A stretch of 39,113 bases of DNA, from NCBI GenBank assembly GCA_022736205.1, contig DZAT01000014.1, forward strand, positions 1 to 39,113, given 5' to 3'. Positions within the stretch are counted from its first letter, which is position 1. Each line of letters starts with the position of its first letter. Positions 27,303 through 33,867 of the stretch are shown here, one piece after another. The DNA is from Thiomicrospira cyclica. Lineage in GTDB: Bacteria; Pseudomonadota; Gammaproteobacteria; Thiomicrospirales; Thiomicrospiraceae. The notes below the pieces were generated by a model. That model made no database searches, had not been told where the DNA came from, and saw only the letters and a list, made by a program, of their open reading frames with translations. The translations under genes and the position numbers were made by a program.

Positions 27303-28382
27303 TTAAATTTGATAATGCCTTAACCACTGCTTCAGATAGCTAGGGTCTTGCTGAAATAGGCGTACATCTTCGGCTAGTTGTTTGTTTTGATATTCTAAGC
27401 GACGTATATCGTCTTTGAGCCGTTGGGTGATGCGTTTGGGTGAAATTGGTTCGTAATAGGGGATGCCGAGCATGGCACGAAAATGGTGCTGGATGCTCTC
27501 GACTTCTTCTTTGAGTTCCTGAAATTGAGTGTTGAGCACCTTGATGTAATGCGTTAAGCGATCTTCGGCAAGGCTGTTTAGGGTGTGCTGATTGATTTGC
27601 TCAACCGACAGTTGCAATTCGAGCAATTTGACTAAATCTTTCTTTTCGTAGGCGACGGTAACGTCTTGCATGAGCGCTGTTTTGCGTTCACGCTCGTTGG
27701 CATCTGGTTCTCTGTCGGGGTGTAGCGCAGCGACAAGTTGACGGTAAACAGCCTGAATGGATTTACTCATGCCAGCTTGTTCTTCTTGTTCCTTAGCTTC
27801 TTTCGCCAGTTGTTTGGCAGACTTTCGACGTTGCTCCCGATTTTGCTGTGCCTGTTCGCGTCTGGCTTCTTGCCGTTCAAACAGCTTTTGCGCGATGGCT
27901 TCTGAGTCATTGAGATCAATATCATCATCGAGTTGGAGACCAAACTCATCTTCGAGCATGGCTTTGAGTGCATCCGCTTGGCTTTGCTCTTGTGTTTCAA
28001 AGTCGGGTTCGTCATCGCTCTGGTAACGGTTATAGATTGCTTTGAATTCATCTCGACCATGTCGTTCAATCAGTTCGATACACAGAATGCTAATCAGATG
28101 TGCGATTTTGGCTTTTTGTGCTTTGGTGAGCTTTTCGCTGGTATAGGCGGTATCCAGCACAGTGATAAGCTGCGCTTGATGTTGGGCGAATTGTTGTTTG
28201 AGCGGGTCGAGTTTTTTCATGGCATCTTGCTGGCAGCGGTCACTGGCTAACTGCCATTCGCTTAGCAATGTCTTTTGCTTTTCAATTTTTTTGAGCTGAT
28301 CGTTAAATTTTCGCTGCATTGGCGTGAGCGGACGCTCTAGGGTGTCCGCTATGCCAATAACCAGTGGTTTGCTTTTTGGCAT
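27303..28382 (-). CDS. J-domain (DnaJ-like) protein of unknown role
   Basis: The 359-residue protein is mostly helical and highly charged, with coiled-coil stretches rich in Gln, Lys and Glu. A J-domain-like segment near residues 205-255 carries the HPD signature in VAALHPDREPD, which is the site that stimulates Hsp70 ATPase. The rest matches no family I can name. Its ATG is one base after the GT9 stop, so it belongs to the end of the glycosylation cassette transcript. No membrane segment or signal peptide is seen, so it is probably cytosolic. Confidence 0.7.
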   Translation of the reverse strand: MPKSKPLVIGIADTLERPLTPMQRKFNDQLKKIEKQKTLLSEWQLASDRCQQDAMKKLDPLKQQFAQHQAQLITVLDTAYTSEKLTKAQKAKIAHLISILCIELIERHGRDEFKAIYNRYQSDDEPDFETQEQSQADALKAMLEDEFGLQLDDDIDLNDSEAIAQKLFERQEARREQAQQNREQRRKSAKQLAKEAKEQEEQAGMSKSIQAVYRQLVAALHPDREPDANERERKTALMQDVTVAYEKKDLVKLLELQLSVEQINQHTLNSLAEDRLTHYIKVLNTQFQELKEEVESIQHHFRAMLGIPYYEPISPKRITQRLKDDIRRLEYQNKQLAEDVRLFQQDPSYLKQWLRHYQI

Positions 28383-28383
28383 T

Positions 28384-29607
28384 TTATCGTTTCAGTTCTG
28401 CACTAACCAAAGCGAATACTTGCTCAACACTAATGGCGCTCATACACGCAGGTTGACTGCAAGGTGTTTTGCGATGGTTAGCCGCCGACACACAAGGCGC
28501 ACAAGCCAGACCGGCCCAAATCGGCGTGCTATTGCCTAAAGAGCCATAAAGCGCGGGGGTTTCTGGTCCGAATAAGACAAAGGTTTTGAGTGGGGTAATG
28601 GCAGAAAAATGCCCAGGACCTGAGTCGTTGGTAACCATGAGCGTGCTGATGGTGTAAAGAACAGGCAGTTCTGCAAACTTAACCGCGCCAGCAAAGTTAA
28701 TCACTCGATCTGATTCGCATTGCGCTTTCAGACATTCCGCTTCTTCTTTTTCGGCGGGTGCGCCTGTAATTAAAATCAGGATGTCGTCAAATTCAGCTAA
28801 GAGCGCACGCATGAGAGCGGCATAACGCTCTTTTGCCCAACGACGTTGGGGCAGCAGTTCCGAAGCGTTGGGGTTGATAAGGACTAAGCGCTTCCCTTCG
28901 ATTGAACCATTTGGGCACAGCGGCGCAATACGCGCACGCAAGGCATCTTGCGTTGCGTCATCGAAACTGACTTGTGCCAGCTTAATGTCGTCGTCGGTAA
29001 TGATGGTTTTAGCAAAAGGCACTTCTGCTTCATCTGTTTCTAAGCTATAAATGAGGGCGATGAAGTTTTTAGCAACGTGCTGATGTGCGTTGTAAGCCAC
29101 TTTATGTGTGAGCATAAAGCCACGCCATAAACCTTCGTTATGAAAACTATGAAAGCCGACGCGTCGCCATGCACCAGATAATCCCGTCAATAAGGCACTA
29201 ACACGCGAGAAAAGTTCTAAATCGATTACCGTGTCAATTTGGTTTTTGCGACACCAAGCAAGGTAACGCAAGCTATCCCACAATAGGGTGAACAAGCTAT
29301 CTTCGCGCAGCGTGAAGACATTCTCGCGCGGTACCGTATCAAGCAATTCTAAGCTAGGACGATTTTTGGCGAAAATCACGAAAAACAATTCGGCATTGAG
29401 GTTTTTTTGCGCGCGACGCATGGCTGGGTCAGCGATGATCGTACTGCCCATTTCGGACAGTTCGACAAACAAAATGCGTTGTAATTCAGGTGCTTCTTGT
29501 TCTTGGACATTGCGCCACGTGTCTTGAATTTTAACGACAATGCTGGAGATAAATGTCAGCGGAATGCCGAGCCAGTAATCGAGTTGACGCATGGTATCTA
29601 CGCGCAT
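28384..29607 (-). CDS. GT9-family glycosyltransferase (heptosyltransferase-like)
   Basis: The 407-residue protein fits glycosyltransferase family 9, which includes LPS heptosyltransferases. The sugar-nucleotide binding half has LVLINPNASELLPQRRW, ILITGAPAEKEEAE and the motif TNDSGPGHFSAITPLKTFVLFGPETP. The C-terminal CAPC plus a third and fourth Cys (CSQPAC) recall the Cys-rich ends of some heptosyltransferases. The N-terminal 45 residues are more hydrophobic than usual. The donor and acceptor are unknown. AAGGACT about eight bases upstream supports the chosen start. Confidence 0.82.
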   Translation of the reverse strand: MRVDTMRQLDYWLGIPLTFISSIVVKIQDTWRNVQEQEAPELQRILFVELSEMGSTIIADPAMRRAQKNLNAELFFVIFAKNRPSLELLDTVPRENVFTLREDSLFTLLWDSLRYLAWCRKNQIDTVIDLELFSRVSALLTGLSGAWRRVGFHSFHNEGLWRGFMLTHKVAYNAHQHVAKNFIALIYSLETDEAEVPFAKTIITDDDIKLAQVSFDDATQDALRARIAPLCPNGSIEGKRLVLINPNASELLPQRRWAKERYAALMRALLAEFDDILILITGAPAEKEEAECLKAQCESDRVINFAGAVKFAELPVLYTISTLMVTNDSGPGHFSAITPLKTFVLFGPETPALYGSLGNSTPIWAGLACAPCVSAANHRKTPCSQPACMSAISVEQVFALVSAELKR

Positions 29608-29658
29608 GATGAGTCCTTTTTGTTGTCTGTTTTGTTAGTATTATTGGGTTTTTCTCAA

Positions 29659-29791
29659 AACCTAATGGGTAGGAGGTCTGGAAGAAGGGGTTACAAAAAA
29701 TAACATCTAACCCATTCATTAAACACCTTCCTCCAGAAAAAACAAATTTGGGAATTCTAAAAACAAGCAAAGCTAGTTTTTTAGAGCTTCC
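29659..29791 (+). repeat. Composite structured intergenic repeat, copy C
   Basis: On the plus strand it has the small hairpin AACCTAATGGGT, the left box GTCTGGAAGAAGGGG, a spacer, the right box ACACCTTCCTCCAG, and a terminal palindrome TCTAAAAA / TTTTTAGA at 29756-29784. It is more diverged than copies A, B and D, but the two boxes can still pair with one mismatch. It lies between the flippase-like gene and the GT9 gene and contains the last codons and stop of the flippase-like gene. Confidence 0.75.
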
Positions 29792-30714
29792 TCATCATTA
29801 TTTTGCCACCATTGACGGTCATGAGCAAAAAACCATAGCCCTGGTAAGCTCGCAGCAATCAGCGTTAAGCCATAAATAATAGAAAGTGCCAACACGGTTG
29901 CTTCAGGCGCACCGATAAGCGCAAAAATGCCAATCATCGCCCCTTCGCGAATGCCCCAGCCAGCAAATGAAAGGGGTAACAAGGTGAGCAAAATAACGGG
30001 TGGAATCACCACAAGGTAAACCAGTAGATCGAAATTAAGCCCTAGCGCTTGCCCTAAGGTCACTAAAACCAGCATTGAAAACAAATGCGTGAGTGCTGAT
30101 AAGCCCATCTGAATACTAATGGTGCGTGTACAGTTGTAAACCTGAGCAAAGCGAGAAGACAACTTTTGTAAGCTTGACCAGAGCGGTAATTTAAACTCGG
30201 GTAGTTTATGCATCAATAAGCCAAAAAGCGCGCCCGCAAAACCAATCGCTAAAATAATGCTGATGCCTTGTGCAATATTACTGGGTAGTAAATCGGGTAG
30301 CCACCAGAGAGCGAGGGCATTTAAGAGTAGTAAACCAAGCAACCCCGCGATACGGTCGATAAATACGCCAAAGAAGGCTTCTTTATGATCGTTAATACGA
30401 TGTCCGTTCTCAAAAATACGATAGGCATCGCCACCGATACTGGTGGGTAGTAATTGATTGAACAAGGAGCCTTTAAAGTAGCTTTTGAGATAGAAGCGTG
30501 TGTCGGGTGGATCGCCTAACCATTTTTGAATCAAGCTCCAGCGATAGGCAGCGGTTAACGTGCTCGCCAGTTGTAATCCTAAGGCAATGAGTAAGGTTGT
30601 TATGCCAATACCTTGAATGGATTGCCAAAGTTGCTCGTCATCAATGCGCTGATAGAGCAACCAAATAAGGGCAACAGAAAAAAAGACTTTTAGCCAAGCG
30701 AGGGCGGTTTTCAT
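29773..30714 (-). CDS. UPF0104 / lysylphosphatidylglycerol synthase-type membrane protein (putative flippase)
   Basis: The 313-residue protein has about eight transmembrane segments and the family signature LPTSIGGDAYRIF (around residues 90-102) plus PLSFAGWGIREGAMIGIF near residue 250. This matches the membrane domain of MprF and the YbhN/UPF0104 family, some of which translocate lipid-linked groups. Activity is inferred only. The start overlaps the vapC stop by four bases, and the last residues (EEALKN) are encoded within repeat copy C, so the C-terminus has been reset there. Confidence 0.8.
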   Translation of the reverse strand: MKTALAWLKVFFSVALIWLLYQRIDDEQLWQSIQGIGITTLLIALGLQLASTLTAAYRWSLIQKWLGDPPDTRFYLKSYFKGSLFNQLLPTSIGGDAYRIFENGHRINDHKEAFFGVFIDRIAGLLGLLLLNALALWWLPDLLPSNIAQGISIILAIGFAGALFGLLMHKLPEFKLPLWSSLQKLSSRFAQVYNCTRTISIQMGLSALTHLFSMLVLVTLGQALGLNFDLLVYLVVIPPVILLTLLPLSFAGWGIREGAMIGIFALIGAPEATVLALSIIYGLTLIAASLPGLWFFAHDRQWWQNNDEEALKN

Positions 30715-31082
30715 TTAGGGATATAAATCACGTTAGGTAAAGATTGAAAATGAGCATCACAGGTTAATAACTTGGCGTTTGACTGGATGCTGGTCGCGTA
30801 AACAATGGCATCTGCTGTTGCGAGTTTGTGTGTGCGATGTTGATCCGTTGCTAACAAAGCAATGCGCGTATCTAACGCAACAACCTGACAATTTAGTGTA
30901 AAAGCAATGACCTGATCAGCAATGCTTTCGTTTGTTTCTCGTAACAACCACTTATTAAGCTCTAGCTGTACGATGGTTGGCACAACACAGTTCTCCTGTG
31001 TTGGAAAATGTTCCACTAAATGAACGCGGATAGGACTATCAGTTAGCCACTCAATCCATGCAGACGTATCAACAACCATCAT
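30711..31082 (-). CDS. vapC: PIN-domain ribonuclease toxin VapC
   Basis: The 123-residue PIN protein has the four expected acidic residues: D5 (VVDTSAW), E41 (VQLELNKW), D91 (TADAIVYA) and D109 (LLTCDAHF). VapC toxins cut tRNA or rRNA. It starts one base after the antitoxin stop, and its stop overlaps the start of the flippase-like gene. The pair is intact. Confidence 0.88.
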   Translation of the reverse strand: MMVVDTSAWIEWLTDSPIRVHLVEHFPTQENCVVPTIVQLELNKWLLRETNESIADQVIAFTLNCQVVALDTRIALLATDQHRTHKLATADAIVYATSIQSNAKLLTCDAHFQSLPNVIYIPK

Positions 31083-31083
31083 G

Positions 31084-31302
31084 TTAGAAGCGATCCTGTC
31101 GATCTCGATAACCGTGATGGTTTATTGCTTGTTTAGCAATGCCGACCAATTGCTCAACCGAGGGGGCTGGCATCAGCAATACACCGTTTTCTTTAGGAAT
31201 CAAAACCAGCTGTTGACCAATATGCCAGTGTTGTTGTTCGCATAAGTCAATGGGAATCGCCAATTGATGGTTTGCTGAGAGCATGGTTGTTGTCGTAAGC
31301 AT
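31084..31302 (-). CDS. vapB: AbrB/MazE-type antitoxin VapB
   Basis: The 72-residue protein has an N-terminal SpoVT/AbrB-like swapped-hairpin DNA-binding fold (LSANHQLAIPIDLCEQQHWHIGQQLVLIPKENG). A C-terminal tail for binding VapC follows (KQAINHHGYRDRQDRF). Antitoxin first, toxin second, with a one-base gap, is the standard vapBC order. Confidence 0.85.
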   Translation of the reverse strand: MLTTTTMLSANHQLAIPIDLCEQQHWHIGQQLVLIPKENGVLLMPAPSVEQLVGIAKQAINHHGYRDRQDRF

Positions 31303-31325
31303 GATGTTTTTCTCAAAATTAGAGC

Positions 31326-31344
31326 GTATATTAACTGATTATAC
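31326..31344 (-). promoter_or_regulatory. Possible vapBC promoter and operator
   Basis: On the minus strand a TATAAT -10 lies inside a GTATA ... TATAC inverted repeat with 9-base spacing, about 25 bases upstream of vapB. VapB-type proteins repress their own promoters by binding such repeats. The -35 is weak. It lies immediately after the end of the GT39 gene. Confidence 0.35.
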
Positions 31345-31350
31345 TGGATT

Positions 31351-32760
31351 TTAGGGTGCTTCGGCAGCCATCCAGCCTTGGCAACGGTAGAAACGAAAGT
31401 TTTCGTTGGTTTTTGTTAGGTAATCGCAGTGATTAAACGCCGTTAAGATAGCGTCACCACTATCTGGCGATAGTACGAGTAAACCGCTCGTGCCTTGCGA
31501 TGGACTACCAAACCAGATATCGAACTGATCGATTCTGTTGTCTAAAACCAGTACGGGCGCTGGACGTGCATACCAAGCAATACGGCTACTATCGACCCAA
31601 TGCGTTGTGAGTAGTGGTTCCTTGTCTTGGCGTAGCTTTTGTGCGCTTATAGCAGCTTCTTTCCAACCAATAAGATCGGCTGCAGGATTGGGCGTAAGCG
31701 ATTTGCCTAAACTGGGTACTGTCATTAAGATGCTTGCCAACAGGGTGATGAGCCATCCATAGCTCATGTTGAGTGCTGTCGCGTTATTCAGCCAAGATTT
31801 GTTCTGTGTCAGAAGATAATGCGCCAAACTTGGCAACCAAAGCAAATAAAAAAACGCTAACCAGTGCGGCAGGCTTGGTTCTTTACCCGATGAGATGGTA
31901 AACATGAGCAGGGCTGGCAGGGTAAAAGCCAGTAATTGTTTGTGTTGTGTATCCTTAACAGATCGCTTGAATGATAAAGTGAATAACCAAGCAGATAGCC
32001 AAATGAGCGGCGTATAAACCAGTAGTTGAGAAACTTGGCTTTGCCCCAAACGCGACCATTGCCACGCGGTATCGGGCTGACCGTGATTGAGTTGATAGCT
32101 GATCGAAATCCAATCATGCTCCGCGTTCCAAAGCAAAATGGGTAAGGTGAGTATGCCTGCAACCGAAACCGCTAACCAAAACTTTAATGATGCAAACCAG
32201 CGCCACGCATCGCTGACCATCAGCATGGCAACAAGTCCGACAGTAAAAAGCAAGGTAGTGTATTTGCTCAATGCTCCTAAACCGATGAGTAAGCCCAATA
32301 GTATCCAGTTGCGCCAGATCGGGTTTGTTAAGGTGCGTTGTGCTTGCCAAAATAGCGCGATGGTGAGTGGCATGAGTAAGGTATCAGGAACCAATCCAAT
32401 GCCCAGTAAATGCATTAAAGGGATGCTACTAAAGAGTAGTGCGGCTAAGTTGGCAACGGATTGGTTTTTATAGGTCGTTAGCGTGTAACGATGGACAAGA
32501 ATGAGGGTAAGGGCATAGCTTAACAAGGCAAAAAATCGCAATTGCCATTCGTGTTCGCCAAATACGAGTGCGATTGCTTGTAACCAGCCGACCAGTGGTG
32601 GATGGTCAAAGTAACTGAGGGCAAGATGTTGACCATAAAGTGCATAGTGCGCTTCGTCTACGCTCAGTGGCGCAAAAATAGCAGAGAAAAGATGTGCTAC
32701 AGTGGTTAAGAGCAGTAAGGTGCCGAGAAGGTGTGGGGAGTTTAGGTGGTTTTTTAACAT
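31351..32760 (-). CDS. GT39/ArnT-like membrane glycosyltransferase
   Basis: The 469-residue integral membrane protein resembles the PMT/ArnT family, which uses polyprenyl-phosphate sugars to modify proteins or lipid A. It has the acidic loop motif VDEAHYALYGQHLALSYFDHPPLVGW (around residues 34-59) with the key DE pair, then about ten membrane segments and a short C-terminal periplasmic part. The acceptor is not known. It lies 14 bases downstream of the terminator of a candidate small RNA, so its expression may depend on read-through or its own weak promoter. Confidence 0.82.
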   Translation of the reverse strand: MLKNHLNSPHLLGTLLLLTTVAHLFSAIFAPLSVDEAHYALYGQHLALSYFDHPPLVGWLQAIALVFGEHEWQLRFFALLSYALTLILVHRYTLTTYKNQSVANLAALLFSSIPLMHLLGIGLVPDTLLMPLTIALFWQAQRTLTNPIWRNWILLGLLIGLGALSKYTTLLFTVGLVAMLMVSDAWRWFASLKFWLAVSVAGILTLPILLWNAEHDWISISYQLNHGQPDTAWQWSRLGQSQVSQLLVYTPLIWLSAWLFTLSFKRSVKDTQHKQLLAFTLPALLMFTISSGKEPSLPHWLAFFYLLWLPSLAHYLLTQNKSWLNNATALNMSYGWLITLLASILMTVPSLGKSLTPNPAADLIGWKEAAISAQKLRQDKEPLLTTHWVDSSRIAWYARPAPVLVLDNRIDQFDIWFGSPSQGTSGLLVLSPDSGDAILTAFNHCDYLTKTNENFRFYRCQGWMAAEAP

Positions 32761-32773
32761 AGCATCACGGTCA

Positions 32774-32802
32774 AAATAAAAAAGCCTGATAAAAATCAGG
32801 CC
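32774..32802 (-). terminator. Intrinsic terminator of the candidate small RNA
   Basis: GCCTGAT and ATCAGGC form a perfect 7-bp stem around four T residues on the minus strand, followed by TTTTTTATTTT. It ends 14 bases before the GT39 start codon. Confidence 0.85.
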
Positions 32803-32905
32803 AAACCCACAATTTTTACTTGCTTGTATCCAGAGGAAAGCCAGTCAAAATCATAAACGCTCACAACATCTAATAATTCATGCGTTAGCATGCGTTATCA
32901 GATGT
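32775..32905 (-). ncRNA. Candidate small RNA or transcription attenuator upstream of the GT39 gene
   Basis: The minus strand contains a promoter (32911-32939), a 5' hairpin starting at the predicted start site, a mostly single-stranded middle and a strong intrinsic terminator. The 5' hairpin (32866-32905) has 11 paired positions in its lower stem (ACATCTGATAA against TTATTAGATGT, one G-U) and CATGC / GCATG above. The terminator is GCCTGAT / ATCAGGC followed by TTTTTTATTTT. The estimated length is about 130 nt. It could be a free-standing sRNA or a leader that attenuates the GT39 gene. A 31-codon ORF at 32796-32891 overlaps most of it but has no clear ribosome binding site. Confidence 0.6.
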
Positions 32906-32910
32906 GCATT

Positions 32911-32939
32911 AGAATATTATTAACTGCTGATATTGTCAA
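32911..32939 (-). promoter_or_regulatory. Sigma-70 promoter of the candidate small RNA
   Basis: A perfect -35 TTGACA (32934-32939) and a -10 TATTCT (32911-32916) are separated by exactly 17 bases on the minus strand. It is the best promoter match noticed in this window. It lies just after the yajQ stop and directs transcription to the small RNA and GT39 gene. Confidence 0.7.
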
Positions 32940-32952
32940 ACAATCACGAACA

Positions 32953-33444
32953 TTAATCGCGAAAATTATTAAATTGTAACGGACGCTCTAGTTCATCCAT
33001 CGCGCGAAGCAAGGCAATAGCTTCTTGTAAGTCATCACGTTTCTTGCCTGTAACACGCACTGTTTCGCCTTGAATGGCGGCTTGAACTTTCATTTTTTGA
33101 TCTTTAATGGCTTTGGTGATTTTTTTAGCAATCGTTGCATCTAATCCTTGATGAACGATGACGTTCTGTCTGGCAGTTTTAAGCTGAATATCAGGGTCTT
33201 TACGCTCAATCGCGCGCGTGTCGATACCACGCTTAATCAGCTTTGCCGTTAAAATGTCGTACATTTGATCGAGTTGAAACTCAGACTCACTATGCAGCTT
33301 AATCATCATTTCTTTTTCGTCGAGCGTAAAGCCAGAATCTGTTCCTTTAAAGTCAAACCGAGAAGTGACTTCTTTGTTGGCCTGATCGACGGCATTGCTT
33401 AACTCGTGTTTGTCTACTTCAGATACAATGTCAAATGAAGGCAT
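32953..33444 (-). CDS. yajQ: YajQ-family nucleotide-binding protein
   Basis: The 163-residue protein matches YajQ throughout: MPSFDIVSEVDKHELSNAVDQA, TSRFDFKGTD and a C-terminal KKRDDLQEAIALLR. YajQ-family proteins bind cyclic di-GMP or other nucleotides. The gene is single, with its own transcription unit on the minus strand. Confidence 0.96.
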   Translation of the reverse strand: MPSFDIVSEVDKHELSNAVDQANKEVTSRFDFKGTDSGFTLDEKEMMIKLHSESEFQLDQMYDILTAKLIKRGIDTRAIERKDPDIQLKTARQNVIVHQGLDATIAKKITKAIKDQKMKVQAAIQGETVRVTGKKRDDLQEAIALLRAMDELERPLQFNNFRD

Positions 33445-33484
33445 TTTTTTTCCTTTTATTGTTTGATAATGACGCTATAATTAC

Positions 33485-33784
33485 TTAAGCAACAACATGT
33501 AGCTTGCCATAATGACCTGCCACACGCTGATGCGCTGCTCTCATGTTCGCTGCGATTTGCTCATCCATACCTTGGCGTGATTCTCTGCCCAAGCGTTCTG
33601 CATAAGTTACGGGACCTTCGGCAGGTGGAATAAGCGGCGCAATATTAACTTTAGGAACATCGGGAGCGTGTTGCACTATTTTATTTTGGCGCTCATTCGG
33701 GGAGTCAGATAAGTGATAACCTTGCGCTCTAAGAGGCGTTGCAACCCAATTTGGTGCAAAACCACCAATACCACCAGATTCCAT
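33485..33784 (-). CDS. Hypothetical protein, unknown
   Basis: This is a 99-residue protein I do not recognise. It is Gly-, Pro- and Ala-rich near the start (MESGGIGGFAPNWVATPLRAQ) and ends with a positively charged, His-rich helix-like part (RAAHQRVAGHYGKLHVVA). No signal peptide or membrane segment is seen. I choose the second ATG, because AGGGGA lies about seven bases upstream. Starting at 33802 adds six residues with a poorly spaced ribosome binding site. It lies between yajQ and a divergent LonB-type protease gene. Confidence 0.55.
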   Translation of the reverse strand: MESGGIGGFAPNWVATPLRAQGYHLSDSPNERQNKIVQHAPDVPKVNIAPLIPPAEGPVTYAERLGRESRQGMDEQIAANMRAAHQRVAGHYGKLHVVA

Positions 33785-33815
33785 GATGTAATCCCCTGCC
33801 ATTACCTTGTCTTTG

Positions 33816-33833
33816 CGATAGAATAGCCTATCG
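33816..33833. promoter_or_regulatory. Inverted repeat in the divergent lonB-like promoter region
   Basis: CGATAG and CTATCG flank a 6-base centre in the gap between the hypothetical gene (33485-33784, minus) and the protease gene (starting 33868, plus). It could be an operator. This is only a structural observation. Confidence 0.3.
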
Positions 33834-33867
33834 TTACAACAATTTCACTATGTAGACTCAGAATATT

